From positions 9,103-48,059 of the forward strand of contig DUCT01000233.1 in NCBI GenBank assembly GCA_012959665.1: 38,957 nt of DNA, read 5' to 3'. Each line of letters starts with the position of its first letter. The stretch's first letter is position 1. Positions 16,173-24,021 of this stretch are shown piece after piece. This DNA comes from Myxococcales bacterium. GTDB taxonomy: Bacteria > Myxococcota_A > UBA9160 > UBA4427. Under the pieces are notes generated by a model that saw nothing but the letters and a program-made list of their open reading frames with translations, did not search any database and was not told the origin of the DNA. The position numbers and the translations under genes are program-made.

Positions 16173-16964
16173 GTGACGATTCTGGACGAAATACTCGAGC
16201 GCAAGCGGGGCGAAGTGGCGGCGGCAAAAGCCCAGCGGCCGTCCGAGGGGCTCCGCCAGAGGGCGCAGGCGGTGGCCGAACCCGTGCGCGGTTTCGGTGC
16301 GGCTCTGGTGGCCAGTCCGGCGCCCGCAGTCATCGCCGAGTTGAAGCGACGCTCACCCAGTAAGGGACTGATTCGGGCGGATTTCGATCCAGTGACTCTC
16401 GCCCGGGCCTACGCCGAGGGCGGAGCCGCCGCGCTCTCGGTGCTCACCGATTCGCACTTTTTCGGGGGGGATCTCGACTACCTCCCACGGGTCCGGTCGG
16501 AGGTCGACCTGCCACTGCTGCGCAAGGATTTCGTGATCGATTCCTACCAAATTGACGAGGCCCGGGTTGCCGGAGCCGACGCGGTATTGCTCATCGTGGC
16601 TGCGCTTTCCTCGGCGCAATTGACCGATCTTCACGCCCACGCGACAGGGCTCGGCTTGGATGTTTTGGTGGAGGTCCATGACGAAGAGGAACTCGAGACG
16701 GCCCTGGGTGCTGGGGCAACGCTTTTGGGCGTCAATAATCGCGACTTACGGACATTCAGCGTTGATCTCGGGGTTTTTGAACGAGTGGTCGGCCATCTTG
16801 CCCAGACTCCGGGTCTCGTCCTGGTCGCTGAGAGCGGAATTCACGACGCCAGCGATGTCGTGCGCCTGGAAAAAGTGGGCGCCCGGGCATTTTTGGTGGG
16901 AGAATCACTAATGCGCCAAGCGGACGTCGCTGAGGCATTGAGAAATTTACGGAGGCGAGAGTGA
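16173..16964 (+). CDS. trpC: indole-3-glycerol phosphate synthase
   Basis: Closes the indole ring from CdRP. This is a single-domain TIM barrel of 263 residues with every expected catalytic position: Glu and Lys in IAELKRRSPSKGL, Lys in LLRKDFVIDSYQ, Glu in VLVEVHDEEEL, Asn in GVNNRDLRTF and Glu-Ser in VAESGI. Not fused to trpF, unlike the enterobacterial enzyme. GTG 16173 follows trpD by 4 nt and the end overlaps trpF by 4 bp (GTGA). Confidence 0.97.
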   Translation: MTILDEILERKRGEVAAAKAQRPSEGLRQRAQAVAEPVRGFGAALVASPAPAVIAELKRRSPSKGLIRADFDPVTLARAYAEGGAAALSVLTDSHFFGGDLDYLPRVRSEVDLPLLRKDFVIDSYQIDEARVAGADAVLLIVAALSSAQLTDLHAHATGLGLDVLVEVHDEEELETALGAGATLLGVNNRDLRTFSVDLGVFERVVGHLAQTPGLVLVAESGIHDASDVVRLEKVGARAFLVGESLMRQADVAEALRNLRRRE

Positions 16965-17605
16965 GCGGGCAAATACGCATCAAGGTCTGCGGGATACGAA
17001 CTCCCGAGGCGGGAATAGCCGCAGTGGATGCGGGTGCGGACCTGATTGGACTGAACTTTGTTCCTGAATCTCCGCGGTGTCTCGATTTGAAGCAGGCCGA
17101 GGCGATCTGCGAGGCGGTGGCCGACAGCGATGTCGAGCGGGTAGCGCTCTTTCGCGATGCCACGTGGGATCAGATTGATTCGGTTTTGCGCCGGGTGGAC
17201 GTGACGCGCGTGCAGTTCCACGGGGACGAAACCGAGGAGGATCTCGAAGCCATTGATCTCCCCGCCATCAAGGCCATTCGCGGTGCCGATCAGGAGGCCG
17301 CGGAGACCTATCCCGGCGCGATTCTCCTTCTCGATCATCCCCACCAAGGGGGAGGGCAGGGGCAGGCGTGGGATTGGAGCGAGGCCGAGGATCTGATTGC
17401 CCACGGTTATGACGTGATCGTCGCCGGGGGCTTGAATCCCGAAAATGTGGAACAAGCGCTCAGGGAGGTCGGCGACCTTTCTCCCTGGGGAGTCGATGTG
17501 GCCACCGGGGTCGAGGGCCCTGATTTTGGCAAAGATCCCCAGCTGATGAAGGCATTTGTCGACGCTGTTCGACGCCACGAAGATGACGAGAATGGATCGC
17601 CGTGA
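16961..17605 (+). CDS. trpF: phosphoribosylanthranilate isomerase
   Basis: Amadori rearrangement of phosphoribosylanthranilate. The 214-residue TIM barrel has the catalytic Cys in IRIKVCGIR (residue 7), [16 protein letters not shown], the general-acid Asp in ILLLDHP and [14 protein letters not shown]. The usual GVDVSSGVE appears as GVDVATGVE, and FVFYPxSPR as LNFVPESPR: mild divergence in otherwise invariant blocks, with catalytic residues kept. The GTG start overlaps trpC, and the end overlaps the GTG of trpB. Confidence 0.96.
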   Translation: MSGQIRIKVCGIRTPEAGIAAVDAGADLIGLNFVPESPRCLDLKQAEAICEAVADSDVERVALFRDATWDQIDSVLRRVDVTRVQFHGDETEEDLEAIDLPAIKAIRGADQEAAETYPGAILLLDHPHQGGGQGQAWDWSEAEDLIAHGYDVIVAGGLNPENVEQALREVGDLSPWGVDVATGVEGPDFGKDPQLMKAFVDAVRRHEDDENGSP

Positions 17606-18807
17606 GAGCAATGAAGAGCGAACCCGACGCGAGAGGCAAGTTTGGGGAGTTCGGCGGTCGCTATGCCCCGGAGCAACAGATTGCAGCCCTCGATGAACTC
17701 ACCGAGGCCATGGACTCGGTGCTCAAGACCCCGGAATTTCAAAACGAACTGGACGATCTTTTGGCCAGTTACGCCGGTCGTCCGACACCGCTGACCCTTG
17801 CCGCCCGAATGACAGAGGATCTGGGCGGAGCGAAGATTTACCTGAAGCGCGAGGACCTTGCGCATACGGGGGCCCACAAAATCAACAATGTCCTCGGTCA
17901 GGCGCTCCTGGCCCGGCGCATGGGAAAACCTCGCGTGATTGCGGAGACCGGCGCGGGCCAGCACGGCTGCGCGACCGCGACGGCCTGTGCGCTGCTGGAC
18001 CTTGAATGCGAGGTCTACATGGGGGCCGAGGATGTGCGCCGTCAGGCCTTGAACGTCTTCCGCATGGAACTGCTCGGCGCCAAGGTGCACAGCGTGACGA
18101 GTGGCTCGAACACCCTGAAAGATGCCATCAACGAGGCCATGCGCGATTGGGTCACGAATATAGAGACCACCTATTACTGCATTGGTTCGGTCATGGGGCC
18201 GCATCCGTATCCCCTGCTCGTGAGGAATTTTCAGCGGGTCATTGGCGTGGAGGCTCGCCAGCAGATTCTGAAGGTCGAGGGCCGACTGCCCGATGTTCTC
18301 GTGGCCTGTGTCGGTGGAGGATCGAATGCCATCGGACTCTTTCACCCCTTCGTCGAGGACGAGGGAGTGGCCCTGATCGGAGTGGAACCCGGAGGCGAGG
18401 GCATGGATTCGGGACGCCATGGCGCCACTCTGTCGGCGGGAGTCCCTTCCATTTTTCACGGCAAGCGGACCTACGTGCTCGCCGACGACGATGGACAGAT
18501 CTTTCCGGCCCATTCGATTTCGGCGGGCTTGGACTATCCCGGGGTGGGCCCCGAGCACGCCTACCTGCGTGACTCCGGGCGGGCAGAATACGCGGTGGCC
18601 ACCGATGATGAGGCGCTCGATGCGTTTGTCTATCTGTCGCGCATGGAGGGCATCATCCCCGCCCTCGAGTCTGCCCACGCCATTGCGCACGTGCGCAAAT
18701 TGGCGCCCACTCTTCCCAAGGACAATATTGTGATCATCAATCTCTCGGGTCGAGGCGATAAGGATGTGTCCGAAGTGGCCGAATTGCTCAAGGCGGGCGA
18801 GTCCTGA
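17602..18807 (+). CDS. trpB: tryptophan synthase beta chain
   Basis: PLP enzyme that joins indole and serine. The 401 residues show [11 protein letters not shown], the PLP lysine in HTGAHKINN (K93), ETGAGQHG with the catalytic Glu, the phosphate cup [22 protein letters not shown] and the ring-nitrogen Ser in [10 protein letters not shown]. It is the TrpB1 type that works with an alpha subunit, and trpA follows one base later. I give GTG 17602 (GTGA overlap with trpF, the habit of this genome); ATG 17611, three codons on, is the alternative and leaves all motifs intact. Confidence 0.97.
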   Translation: MRAMKSEPDARGKFGEFGGRYAPEQQIAALDELTEAMDSVLKTPEFQNELDDLLASYAGRPTPLTLAARMTEDLGGAKIYLKREDLAHTGAHKINNVLGQALLARRMGKPRVIAETGAGQHGCATATACALLDLECEVYMGAEDVRRQALNVFRMELLGAKVHSVTSGSNTLKDAINEAMRDWVTNIETTYYCIGSVMGPHPYPLLVRNFQRVIGVEARQQILKVEGRLPDVLVACVGGGSNAIGLFHPFVEDEGVALIGVEPGGEGMDSGRHGATLSAGVPSIFHGKRTYVLADDDGQIFPAHSISAGLDYPGVGPEHAYLRDSGRAEYAVATDDEALDAFVYLSRMEGIIPALESAHAIAHVRKLAPTLPKDNIVIINLSGRGDKDVSEVAELLKAGES

Positions 18808-18808
18808 G

Positions 18809-19609
18809 ATGAGTCGGATTGCTGCTCGATTTGAAGATCTTCGGAAACGCAATGAGACCGCGCTGGTGGCCTTTGTGACCGCGGGCGACCCGGATATGGA
18901 TGCCACCGAGGCGATGCTGCTCGGTCTCGCCGATGCCGGCGCCGACTTGTTAGAAATTGGAGTGCCCTTCTCGGACCCGATCGCCGAGGGGCCGACGATT
19001 CAGCGCTCGAGCGAGCGTGCCCTGGCCAATGGGACCAGCCTGCGAAGAATTCTGGAACTGGTGGGACGCATTCGCGACCGCATCGAGCTTCCGATTCTCT
19101 TAATGGGCTATGCCAATCCAATTCACGCCATGGGCCCGGTTCCCTTTGCCGAGGCAGCGGAAGCGGTTGGCCTCGATGGCATCATCGTTCCGGATCTTCC
19201 CATGGAAGAGGGCGAACCCTTCTACAAGGAATGCCGGTCCCGGGGCATCGATGCGGTCCTTTTAGCGGCCCCCACGTCCACCCCCGAGCGTATGGAGGCG
19301 TTGGTGAGTCGAACCGCCGGGTTCCTCTACTACGTCTCCCTTCAAGGTGTCACGGGGTTTCGAGATGAATTGGCTCAGGGCATCGCCGAGCGAGTTGAGT
19401 TGGCGCGGAGCTTTGGGGATATCCCGATCTGCGTGGGCTTTGGCATTTCGACCCCGGCTCAGGCCGCCGAACTCCGGGGCGTTGCCGATGGAGTTGTAGT
19501 GGGCAGCGCGTTCGTCCGGGCCATCGAGGGCGCCGGCTCCCGGGAGGAGGCGGTGGACGCGATCACGAAACTCGCCCGAACGCTGAAGGCAGCCCTCAAG
19601 GAATCCTGA
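18809..19609 (+). CDS. trpA: tryptophan synthase alpha chain (Glu at the catalytic Asp60 position)
   Basis: Cleaves indole-3-glycerol phosphate and channels indole to TrpB. The 266-residue TIM barrel has VTAGDPD, catalytic Glu49 in LLEIGVPFSDP, LLMGYANPI, DGIIVPDLPMEE, SLQGVTGFRDEL and the phosphate-binding GFGISTPAQA and GVVVGSAFV. The run after FSDP is IAEGPTIQ where well-studied enzymes have LADGPTIQ, so residue 60 is Glu (codon GAG at 18986-18988) rather than the catalytic Asp. The rest is standard, so I expect an active enzyme. ATG 18809 follows the trpB stop by one base. It is last in the operon. Confidence 0.96.
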   Translation: MSRIAARFEDLRKRNETALVAFVTAGDPDMDATEAMLLGLADAGADLLEIGVPFSDPIAEGPTIQRSSERALANGTSLRRILELVGRIRDRIELPILLMGYANPIHAMGPVPFAEAAEAVGLDGIIVPDLPMEEGEPFYKECRSRGIDAVLLAAPTSTPERMEALVSRTAGFLYYVSLQGVTGFRDELAQGIAERVELARSFGDIPICVGFGISTPAQAAELRGVADGVVVGSAFVRAIEGAGSREEAVDAITKLARTLKAALKES

Positions 19610-19677
19610 TTTCTGGATATCGGCGGGAACTGCCCCGATCCTCAGACGGCTCGGGGGCCGAAGAAGTCGGGTCCCAG

Positions 19678-19733
19678 AGCGCGGAGGTTTGAGCGCGGAG
19701 GTCAGAGCGCGGAGGTCAGGGCGCGGAATTTTG
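19678..19733. repeat. four tandem copies of a 14-bp unit
   Basis: Units start at 19678, 19692, 19706 and 19720; the two middle ones are identical (AGCGCGGAGGTCAG). The array lies between the convergent ends of trpA (19609) and coaE (19757). No stem-loop with a T-run is evident in this gap. Confidence 0.85.
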
Positions 19734-19756
19734 GATGGAGAGGTCTCGGCCGGGGG

Positions 19757-20380
19757 TCAGCTGGGTTCGGCAAGCTTCTCGAACACCGCCTTGACCTGAC
19801 GCCGGGTCGCTTCAAAGGATCCGGAGTTGTCGATAATATGGGTCGCGTAGCCCCGTTTCTCGTCGATGGGCATCTGGGCGGCCACCCGGCGCTCGGCTTC
19901 GTCGGGCGTGCAGCTGTCTCGGGAGACCGTGCGCAGAATTTGGGTCTCCCGGGGGACCCAAACCAGGATCGATGCGTCGTAGTTTCGGGCCACCGCACTG
20001 CCTGATTCCGCTTTCTGGCCTTCGAAATAGAGGGGTATGTCGAGTACCACCAGAGGGGCCTGGGCTTGGACCCCGGCCTGGGCTTGCCGCATCATTTCGG
20101 CGATGACGGGTGGGTGCATGATGGTTCCCAGGCGGGCTCGCGCACCCGAGTCCCCAAAAACCACTGCCGCCAGGGCGGGTCGGTCGAGCTCCCCGGAGGC
20201 GGCAATTACCTGGGGACCAAACGCCTCGACAATTTCCTCCAAGATGCCTGTTCCGGGGACTTGGAGAGCGTGGACGATGGCATCGGCGCAGACGGTCACC
20301 GCGCCCAATTCGTCCAGGATCTCCCGAACCGTGGTTTTTCCCGAACCGATTCCCCCCGAGAGGGCGACAACTTTGCTCAT
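19757..20380 (-). CDS. coaE: dephospho-CoA kinase
   Basis: Last step of coenzyme A synthesis: phosphorylates the 3' hydroxyl of dephospho-CoA. The 207 residues begin with the P-loop VVALSGGIGSGKTTV, followed by DADAIVHALQ-like CADAIVHAL, IMHPPVIAEM, VVLDIPLYFEG and the lid/basic segment RDSCTPDEAERRVAAQMP. ATG 20380 puts the P-loop at residue 9, as usual; the open frame upstream to 20578 is not used. Convergent with trpA and divergent from pheA. Confidence 0.96.
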   Translation of the reverse strand: MSKVVALSGGIGSGKTTVREILDELGAVTVCADAIVHALQVPGTGILEEIVEAFGPQVIAASGELDRPALAAVVFGDSGARARLGTIMHPPVIAEMMRQAQAGVQAQAPLVVLDIPLYFEGQKAESGSAVARNYDASILVWVPRETQILRTVSRDSCTPDEAERRVAAQMPIDEKRGYATHIIDNSGSFEATRRQVKAVFEKLAEPS

Positions 20381-20560
20381 GGGGCCGAACCATAGGGCAC
20401 GGATAGGGGGCTCGGAATTGCTCTGACCCGGGGGGCGGGTGATTCTCAAGGGTTGGGCCCCCGGATCCCTGAATTTGGACGGTGGAACCGGGGCGAGGCT
20501 CTTATCGGGGCACTGTTTCCATAACTCCCCGGTCGGCCATGCGATTTTCTGCCCCCGGGT

Positions 20561-20589
20561 TTGCGGCGGCCGAACCACTCGGATATATT
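20561..20589 (+). promoter_or_regulatory. candidate sigma70-type promoter of pheA
   Basis: TTGCGG at 20561-20566 and TATATT at 20584-20589 are spaced by exactly 17 bp, predicting transcription from about 20597 and a leader of nearly 190 nt. It lies in the 403-bp divergent gap between coaE and pheA, the only gap over 300 bases in the window. Confidence 0.5.
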
Positions 20590-20596
20590 GCCGTCG

Positions 20597-20783
20597 AATT
20601 TCAAGGGGTTAGCCGATTTTTGATCGGCTGGATATTCGTCTCCCACTCCTGGGCGTCCGCGCCCTGAGAGTCCTCGAATTCGCTGTCGTGCCGACGGCCA
20701 ACGTGTCGTTGGGCTGGACCGACGGTCGGAGCTCGATGAGCTGGTGTGGGGCAACTGACCGCGGGCACCGCGGTCCGGGTGAA
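20597..20783 (+). promoter_or_regulatory. hairpin-rich leader region of pheA
   Basis: Six short perfect stem-loops follow one another: 20611-20629 (7-bp stem, TTTTG loop), 20651-20664 (5 bp, TCCG loop), 20698-20712 (6 bp, TGT loop), 20719-20729 (CCGAC/GTCGG), 20730-20742 (AGCTC/GAGCT, GAT loop) and 20757-20775 (GACCGCG/CGCGGTC). The last ends 8 bases before the pheA ATG. No run of Phe codons is seen. GC-rich DNA forms chance stems, so a regulatory role is inference. Confidence 0.4.
20611..20629. repeat. 19-nt hairpin shared with the rpsA leader
   Basis: AGCCGAT and ATCGGCT around TTTTG. Read on the minus strand it is AGCCGATCAAAAATCGGCT, nearly identical to the plus-strand element at 23973-23991, and the match continues a few bases on the 3' side (AACCC versus GACCC). 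Confidence 0.6.
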
Positions 20784-21938
20784 ATGCCTGAAGCTAAAAC
20801 GAAAAAGACCGAGGACGCCGGGGTAGCCAAGGAACTCGCTCGCCTGCGGACCGCCATCGACACCGTGGACGCTGAGATCCTCGGCGCGTTGAATCAACGG
20901 GCGACGTTGGTCAGCGACGTGGGACGCGTCAAGGCGGGAGGAAGCCGCAGTCCGGTTTACGTGGCGAGTCGCGAACGGGATCTGGTGACGCAACTCAAGG
21001 CCCACAACCCGGGCCCGTTTCCCGACGCTGGCATTTCTCACGTTTTCCGCGAGATCATCTCGGCGACGCGCTCGCTCGAGGAGCGTTTTCGGGTGGCCTA
21101 TCTCGGGCCGAACGGGACCTTCAGCCACCAGGCCGCACTGGCCCAATTCGGGTCCCAGGTGGATCTGATGCCCGTGCCCCATATGGCCGACGTGTTCAGT
21201 GCAGCCGAGCGCGGGGAGGCGCACTTCGGGGTGATCCCCGTGGAAAACAGCATCGAGGGCGCCATCAATCCCACCATGGATGCCCTGATGGAGAGCGAGG
21301 TCGTGATCTGTGGAGAGGTCATGATCGAGGTCTCCCAAAATCTGCTCTCCCAAACGGGCGACTTGGACGATGTCCAGGTCGTGGCTTCGATTCCCCAGGC
21401 CGTCGCGCAATGCCGGAACTGGTTGGCCGCTAGGCTGCCCCTGACCGAGGTCCGGGACACGCCGAGCACCGCGGCGGCGGCTCAACTCGCCGCTTCGGAC
21501 CCCTCGGTTGCGGCGATCGGAAGTGCCGTGGCGGCGGATGTCTACTCGCTGAACTTTGTCGCCCAGGATATCGAGGACCAGCGGGGCAACACCACGCGTT
21601 TCGTGGTGGTGGGCAAGGAAACTCCGGAGCCGAGTGGAAACGACATGACTTCGGCGGCTTTTACGGTTCGACGAGACAAGGCGGGGGCGCTCTATAGCCT
21701 GCTTAAGCCCTTTGCGAAGCACGAAGTCAACCTGGCCGCGGTTCAGTCCAGGCCCATGAAGGGGAAACCCTGGGAATACGTCTTTTTTATCGATATGGAA
21801 GGGCACGAATCCAACGAAGCCGTCAGCCGGGCACTCGATGAAGCCGCGAGCTACGCGCACTCCTCCAAAATCCTTGGATCTTTTCCCCGGGCAGCCGAAT
21901 CGACCCGGGGATTGCTGGGGAGGCGCAGGTCCGTATGA
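20784..21938 (+). CDS. pheA: bifunctional chorismate mutase / prephenate dehydratase
   Basis: P-protein that converts chorismate through prephenate to phenylpyruvate. Of 384 residues, about 15-95 form an AroQ chorismate mutase (LRTAIDTVDAEIL, then RESD-like SRERDLV), about 100-285 the dehydratase (YLGPNGTFSHQAA, PVENSIEGAI, and the TRF catalytic motif in NTTRFVVVG) and the rest an ACT domain for phenylalanine feedback. The ACT motif usually written ESRP reads QSRP here (Q321). I chose ATG 20784; the frame is open to 20688 but that part lies in the structured leader. The end overlaps the aminotransferase gene (ATGA). Confidence 0.96.
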   Translation: MPEAKTKKTEDAGVAKELARLRTAIDTVDAEILGALNQRATLVSDVGRVKAGGSRSPVYVASRERDLVTQLKAHNPGPFPDAGISHVFREIISATRSLEERFRVAYLGPNGTFSHQAALAQFGSQVDLMPVPHMADVFSAAERGEAHFGVIPVENSIEGAINPTMDALMESEVVICGEVMIEVSQNLLSQTGDLDDVQVVASIPQAVAQCRNWLAARLPLTEVRDTPSTAAAAQLAASDPSVAAIGSAVAADVYSLNFVAQDIEDQRGNTTRFVVVGKETPEPSGNDMTSAAFTVRRDKAGALYSLLKPFAKHEVNLAAVQSRPMKGKPWEYVFFIDMEGHESNEAVSRALDEAASYAHSSKILGSFPRAAESTRGLLGRRRSV

Positions 21939-23053
21939 GTATCGAAGGACTGGTGAATCCCCATATTCGCGATCTGACGCCCTATTCGCCCGGAAAGCCC
22001 ATCGAGGAAGTCGAACGCGAATTGGGTATCCGGGGCTCGGTCAAGCTCGCTTCCAACGAGAACCCCCTGGGCCCGTCACCGCGAGCGCTGGAAGCGCTTG
22101 GGAACTGCACGAGCGAGGTGCACCGGTATCCCGACGGCAGCTGCTTCGCCCTGCGTGAGCGCTTGGCTGCCCGCATGGGCCTGGCTCCGGATCAGTTCGT
22201 CTTTGGCTCCGGCGCCGACGAGGTGCTGGAACTCCTGGCGAAGACCTTTCTTTCCCCCGGAGACCGGGTGGTCATGCCCTGGCCCTCGTTTGCCATGTAC
22301 CCCCTGGTGGCGCGTGGAATGGGCGCTGAGCCGATCCTTGTTCCCCTAACCGACGCGATGGAGCACGATTTTCCCGCTCTGGCGAAGGCGGTCGGGGAGG
22401 GCGCGAAGATGGTGATGCTCTGCAACCCCAACAACCCCACCGGAACGAGTTTCGGTGCCGGGGCCCTGGCCGATTTCGTTTCCGGAATCCCCAGCGACGT
22501 GGTGTTGGTGATCGACGAGGCCTATTTTGAGTTCGTTCGCCGCACGGATTTCCCCGACAGCTTGGCGCTGATCGCCGAACGACCCGCGACCATCGTCCTG
22601 CGCACGTTTTCGAAAATTTATGGGCTGGCGGGACTCCGAGTGGGCTACGGCATATCGGATCCAGAACTGATCGGTTATCTGGATCGGGCCCGGCACCCGT
22701 TCAATGTCAACAACTTGGCGGAAGCGGCAGCGCTCGCGGCGCTGGACGACGACGAGCACGCGCGCAGAACCCGGGAGATGAACGCGTCCGGAATCGAATA
22801 CCTCAGTCGGGAGCTTGGGAACCTCGGTTATCGGGTGTGGCCCACGGATGCCAACTTTGTTTTGGTGGAAACCGGCGCCGGGTACTATGACGCGCTGCTG
22901 CGCCGTGGGGTGATCGTCCGCCCAATGGCCGGCTTTGGGCTCAGCAATCACATCCGCATCTCGGTGGGGACCGCCGAAGAAAACCAGGCTCTGGTCAAGG
23001 CCCTTCAGGCCATTGAGGAGGGCGGGGGCGCCGCCGCCGGGGGGGCGTCATGA
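21935..23053 (+). CDS. hisC: HisC-type aminotransferase, probably aromatic
   Basis: PLP-dependent class I/II aminotransferase of the histidinol-phosphate aminotransferase family, 372 residues. Motifs are LASNENPLGPSP, MLCNPNNPTGTSF, DEAYFEF, the PLP lysine in RTFSKIYGLAGLRVGYG (K227) and a late RPMAGFGLSNHIRISVGT. It lies between pheA and tyrA with 4-bp overlaps on both sides and no histidine genes are near. I infer it transaminates prephenate or phenylpyruvate/hydroxyphenylpyruvate for Phe/Tyr synthesis, perhaps in addition to histidinol phosphate. Family assignment is sure; substrate is not. Confidence 0.93.
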   Translation: MSIEGLVNPHIRDLTPYSPGKPIEEVERELGIRGSVKLASNENPLGPSPRALEALGNCTSEVHRYPDGSCFALRERLAARMGLAPDQFVFGSGADEVLELLAKTFLSPGDRVVMPWPSFAMYPLVARGMGAEPILVPLTDAMEHDFPALAKAVGEGAKMVMLCNPNNPTGTSFGAGALADFVSGIPSDVVLVIDEAYFEFVRRTDFPDSLALIAERPATIVLRTFSKIYGLAGLRVGYGISDPELIGYLDRARHPFNVNNLAEAAALAALDDDEHARRTREMNASGIEYLSRELGNLGYRVWPTDANFVLVETGAGYYDALLRRGVIVRPMAGFGLSNHIRISVGTAEENQALVKALQAIEEGGGAAAGGAS

Positions 23054-24021
23054 GCCGCACCTTCAATCGAGTCGCGATCCTGGGCCTGGGCCTGCTGGGG
23101 GGATCCGTTGCCTTGGCCGCACGGCGAGCCGGTGTAGCCCGGTGTCTGGTGGGCAGCGGTCGTCGCCAAGCCCCCTTGGAGCGGGCGGTCGCGAATGGCG
23201 TGGTTGATGAAATCGCGGGGATCTCGGAGGCAGTGGCGGGAGCCGATTTGGTCGTGCTGGCCACGCCCGTGGGTGCGATGGAGGCGATCCTCGCTCAAGC
23301 GGTGCCTGCTCTGGCGCCCGACGCGCGGATTACTGATGTGGGCAGTGTGAAGGGGAGCCTTGCGGACCGACTGCCGGGCCTACTGCCCGAGGGAGTCCAC
23401 TATGTGGGTGCGCACCCCATGGCGGGAAGCCACGAGCGCGGGGTCGAATTCGCTGTGGACAATCTCTTTGAGGATTCCTGCTGTGTGATCTCGCCTTTGC
23501 GGTCGACTCCGGTTGAGGCCAGGGACGATGTTGCCGACTTCTGGCGGGCTTTGGGGGCCCGGGTGGTGGTGCGCGATCCTGGCGCCCACGACGAAGAGGT
23601 CGCCTGGGTGAGCCACGCGCCCCACGTGCTGGCCTTTGCCTTTGCCCGGGCGCTGGAGGAGGCCCCCGAGGCCGCCGGGGAATTGGCTGGAAGTGGTTTT
23701 CGCGATTTTACCCGGATCGCTCGAAGCGATCCCGGCATGTGGGCTGAAATTCTGAACTCGAATCGAAAGGCGCTGGCTTCGCCCCTGCGCGCATTCGGTG
23801 ATTCGCTTGCCGAACTCACTCGGGTCATCGAGGCCGGCGATATTGATTCTCAAGAAGCATTTCTGGCACAGGCGCAGGCTGCGCTCGATGGGGTGACGCG
23901 ACGAGCGTCTTCCCCGACGAGCCCTCGCGGGTGTGGGGACGTCCGATCCGGGGACGAAAACCCGGAAATTCAGGCCGATCAGAAATCGGCCGACCCTAGG
24001 AGATCCAAAAACAACTCATGA
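23050..24021 (+). CDS. tyrA: prephenate dehydrogenase
   Basis: Oxidative decarboxylation of prephenate (or arogenate) toward tyrosine. The 323 residues start with the dinucleotide motif VAILGLGLLGGSVALA, then LATPVG, DVGSVKG, the active-site GAHPMAGSHERGVEFA, and a helical dimer domain with WVSHAPHVLAFAFA and FTRIARSDPGMW. The TyrA core ends near residue 285. The last 38 or so residues are polar and unlike the family; their codons contain the 19-nt hairpin at 23973-23991 and the rpsA ribosome site. ATG overlaps the aminotransferase stop; the end overlaps the rpsA start by 4 bp. Confidence 0.95.
   Translation: MSRTFNRVAILGLGLLGGSVALAARRAGVARCLVGSGRRQAPLERAVANGVVDEIAGISEAVAGADLVVLATPVGAMEAILAQAVPALAPDARITDVGSVKGSLADRLPGLLPEGVHYVGAHPMAGSHERGVEFAVDNLFEDSCCVISPLRSTPVEARDDVADFWRALGARVVVRDPGAHDEEVAWVSHAPHVLAFAFARALEEAPEAAGELAGSGFRDFTRIARSDPGMWAEILNSNRKALASPLRAFGDSLAELTRVIEAGDIDSQEAFLAQAQAALDGVTRRASSPTSPRGCGDVRSGDENPEIQADQKSADPRRSKNNS
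23973..23991 (+). promoter_or_regulatory. hairpin just upstream of the rpsA ribosome site
   Basis: GGCCGAT and ATCGGCC form a 7-bp stem with a CAGAA loop, followed by AGGAG (23998-24002) and an A-rich unpaired stretch before the rpsA ATG at 24018. It lies within the tyrA tail codons. A second copy of the element is at 20611-20629. Candidate translational control site for S1; function not shown. Confidence 0.45.

Noticed and set aside
19610-19660. Weak stem (ATCGG/CCGAT) after trpA as an intrinsic terminator
   Set aside because: Five-bp stem with a large loop and no T-run; not above background for this GC-rich DNA.
20482-20667. 61-codon open frame in the pheA leader as an attenuation peptide
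   Set aside because: It starts upstream of the predicted transcription start and has no run of Phe codons.
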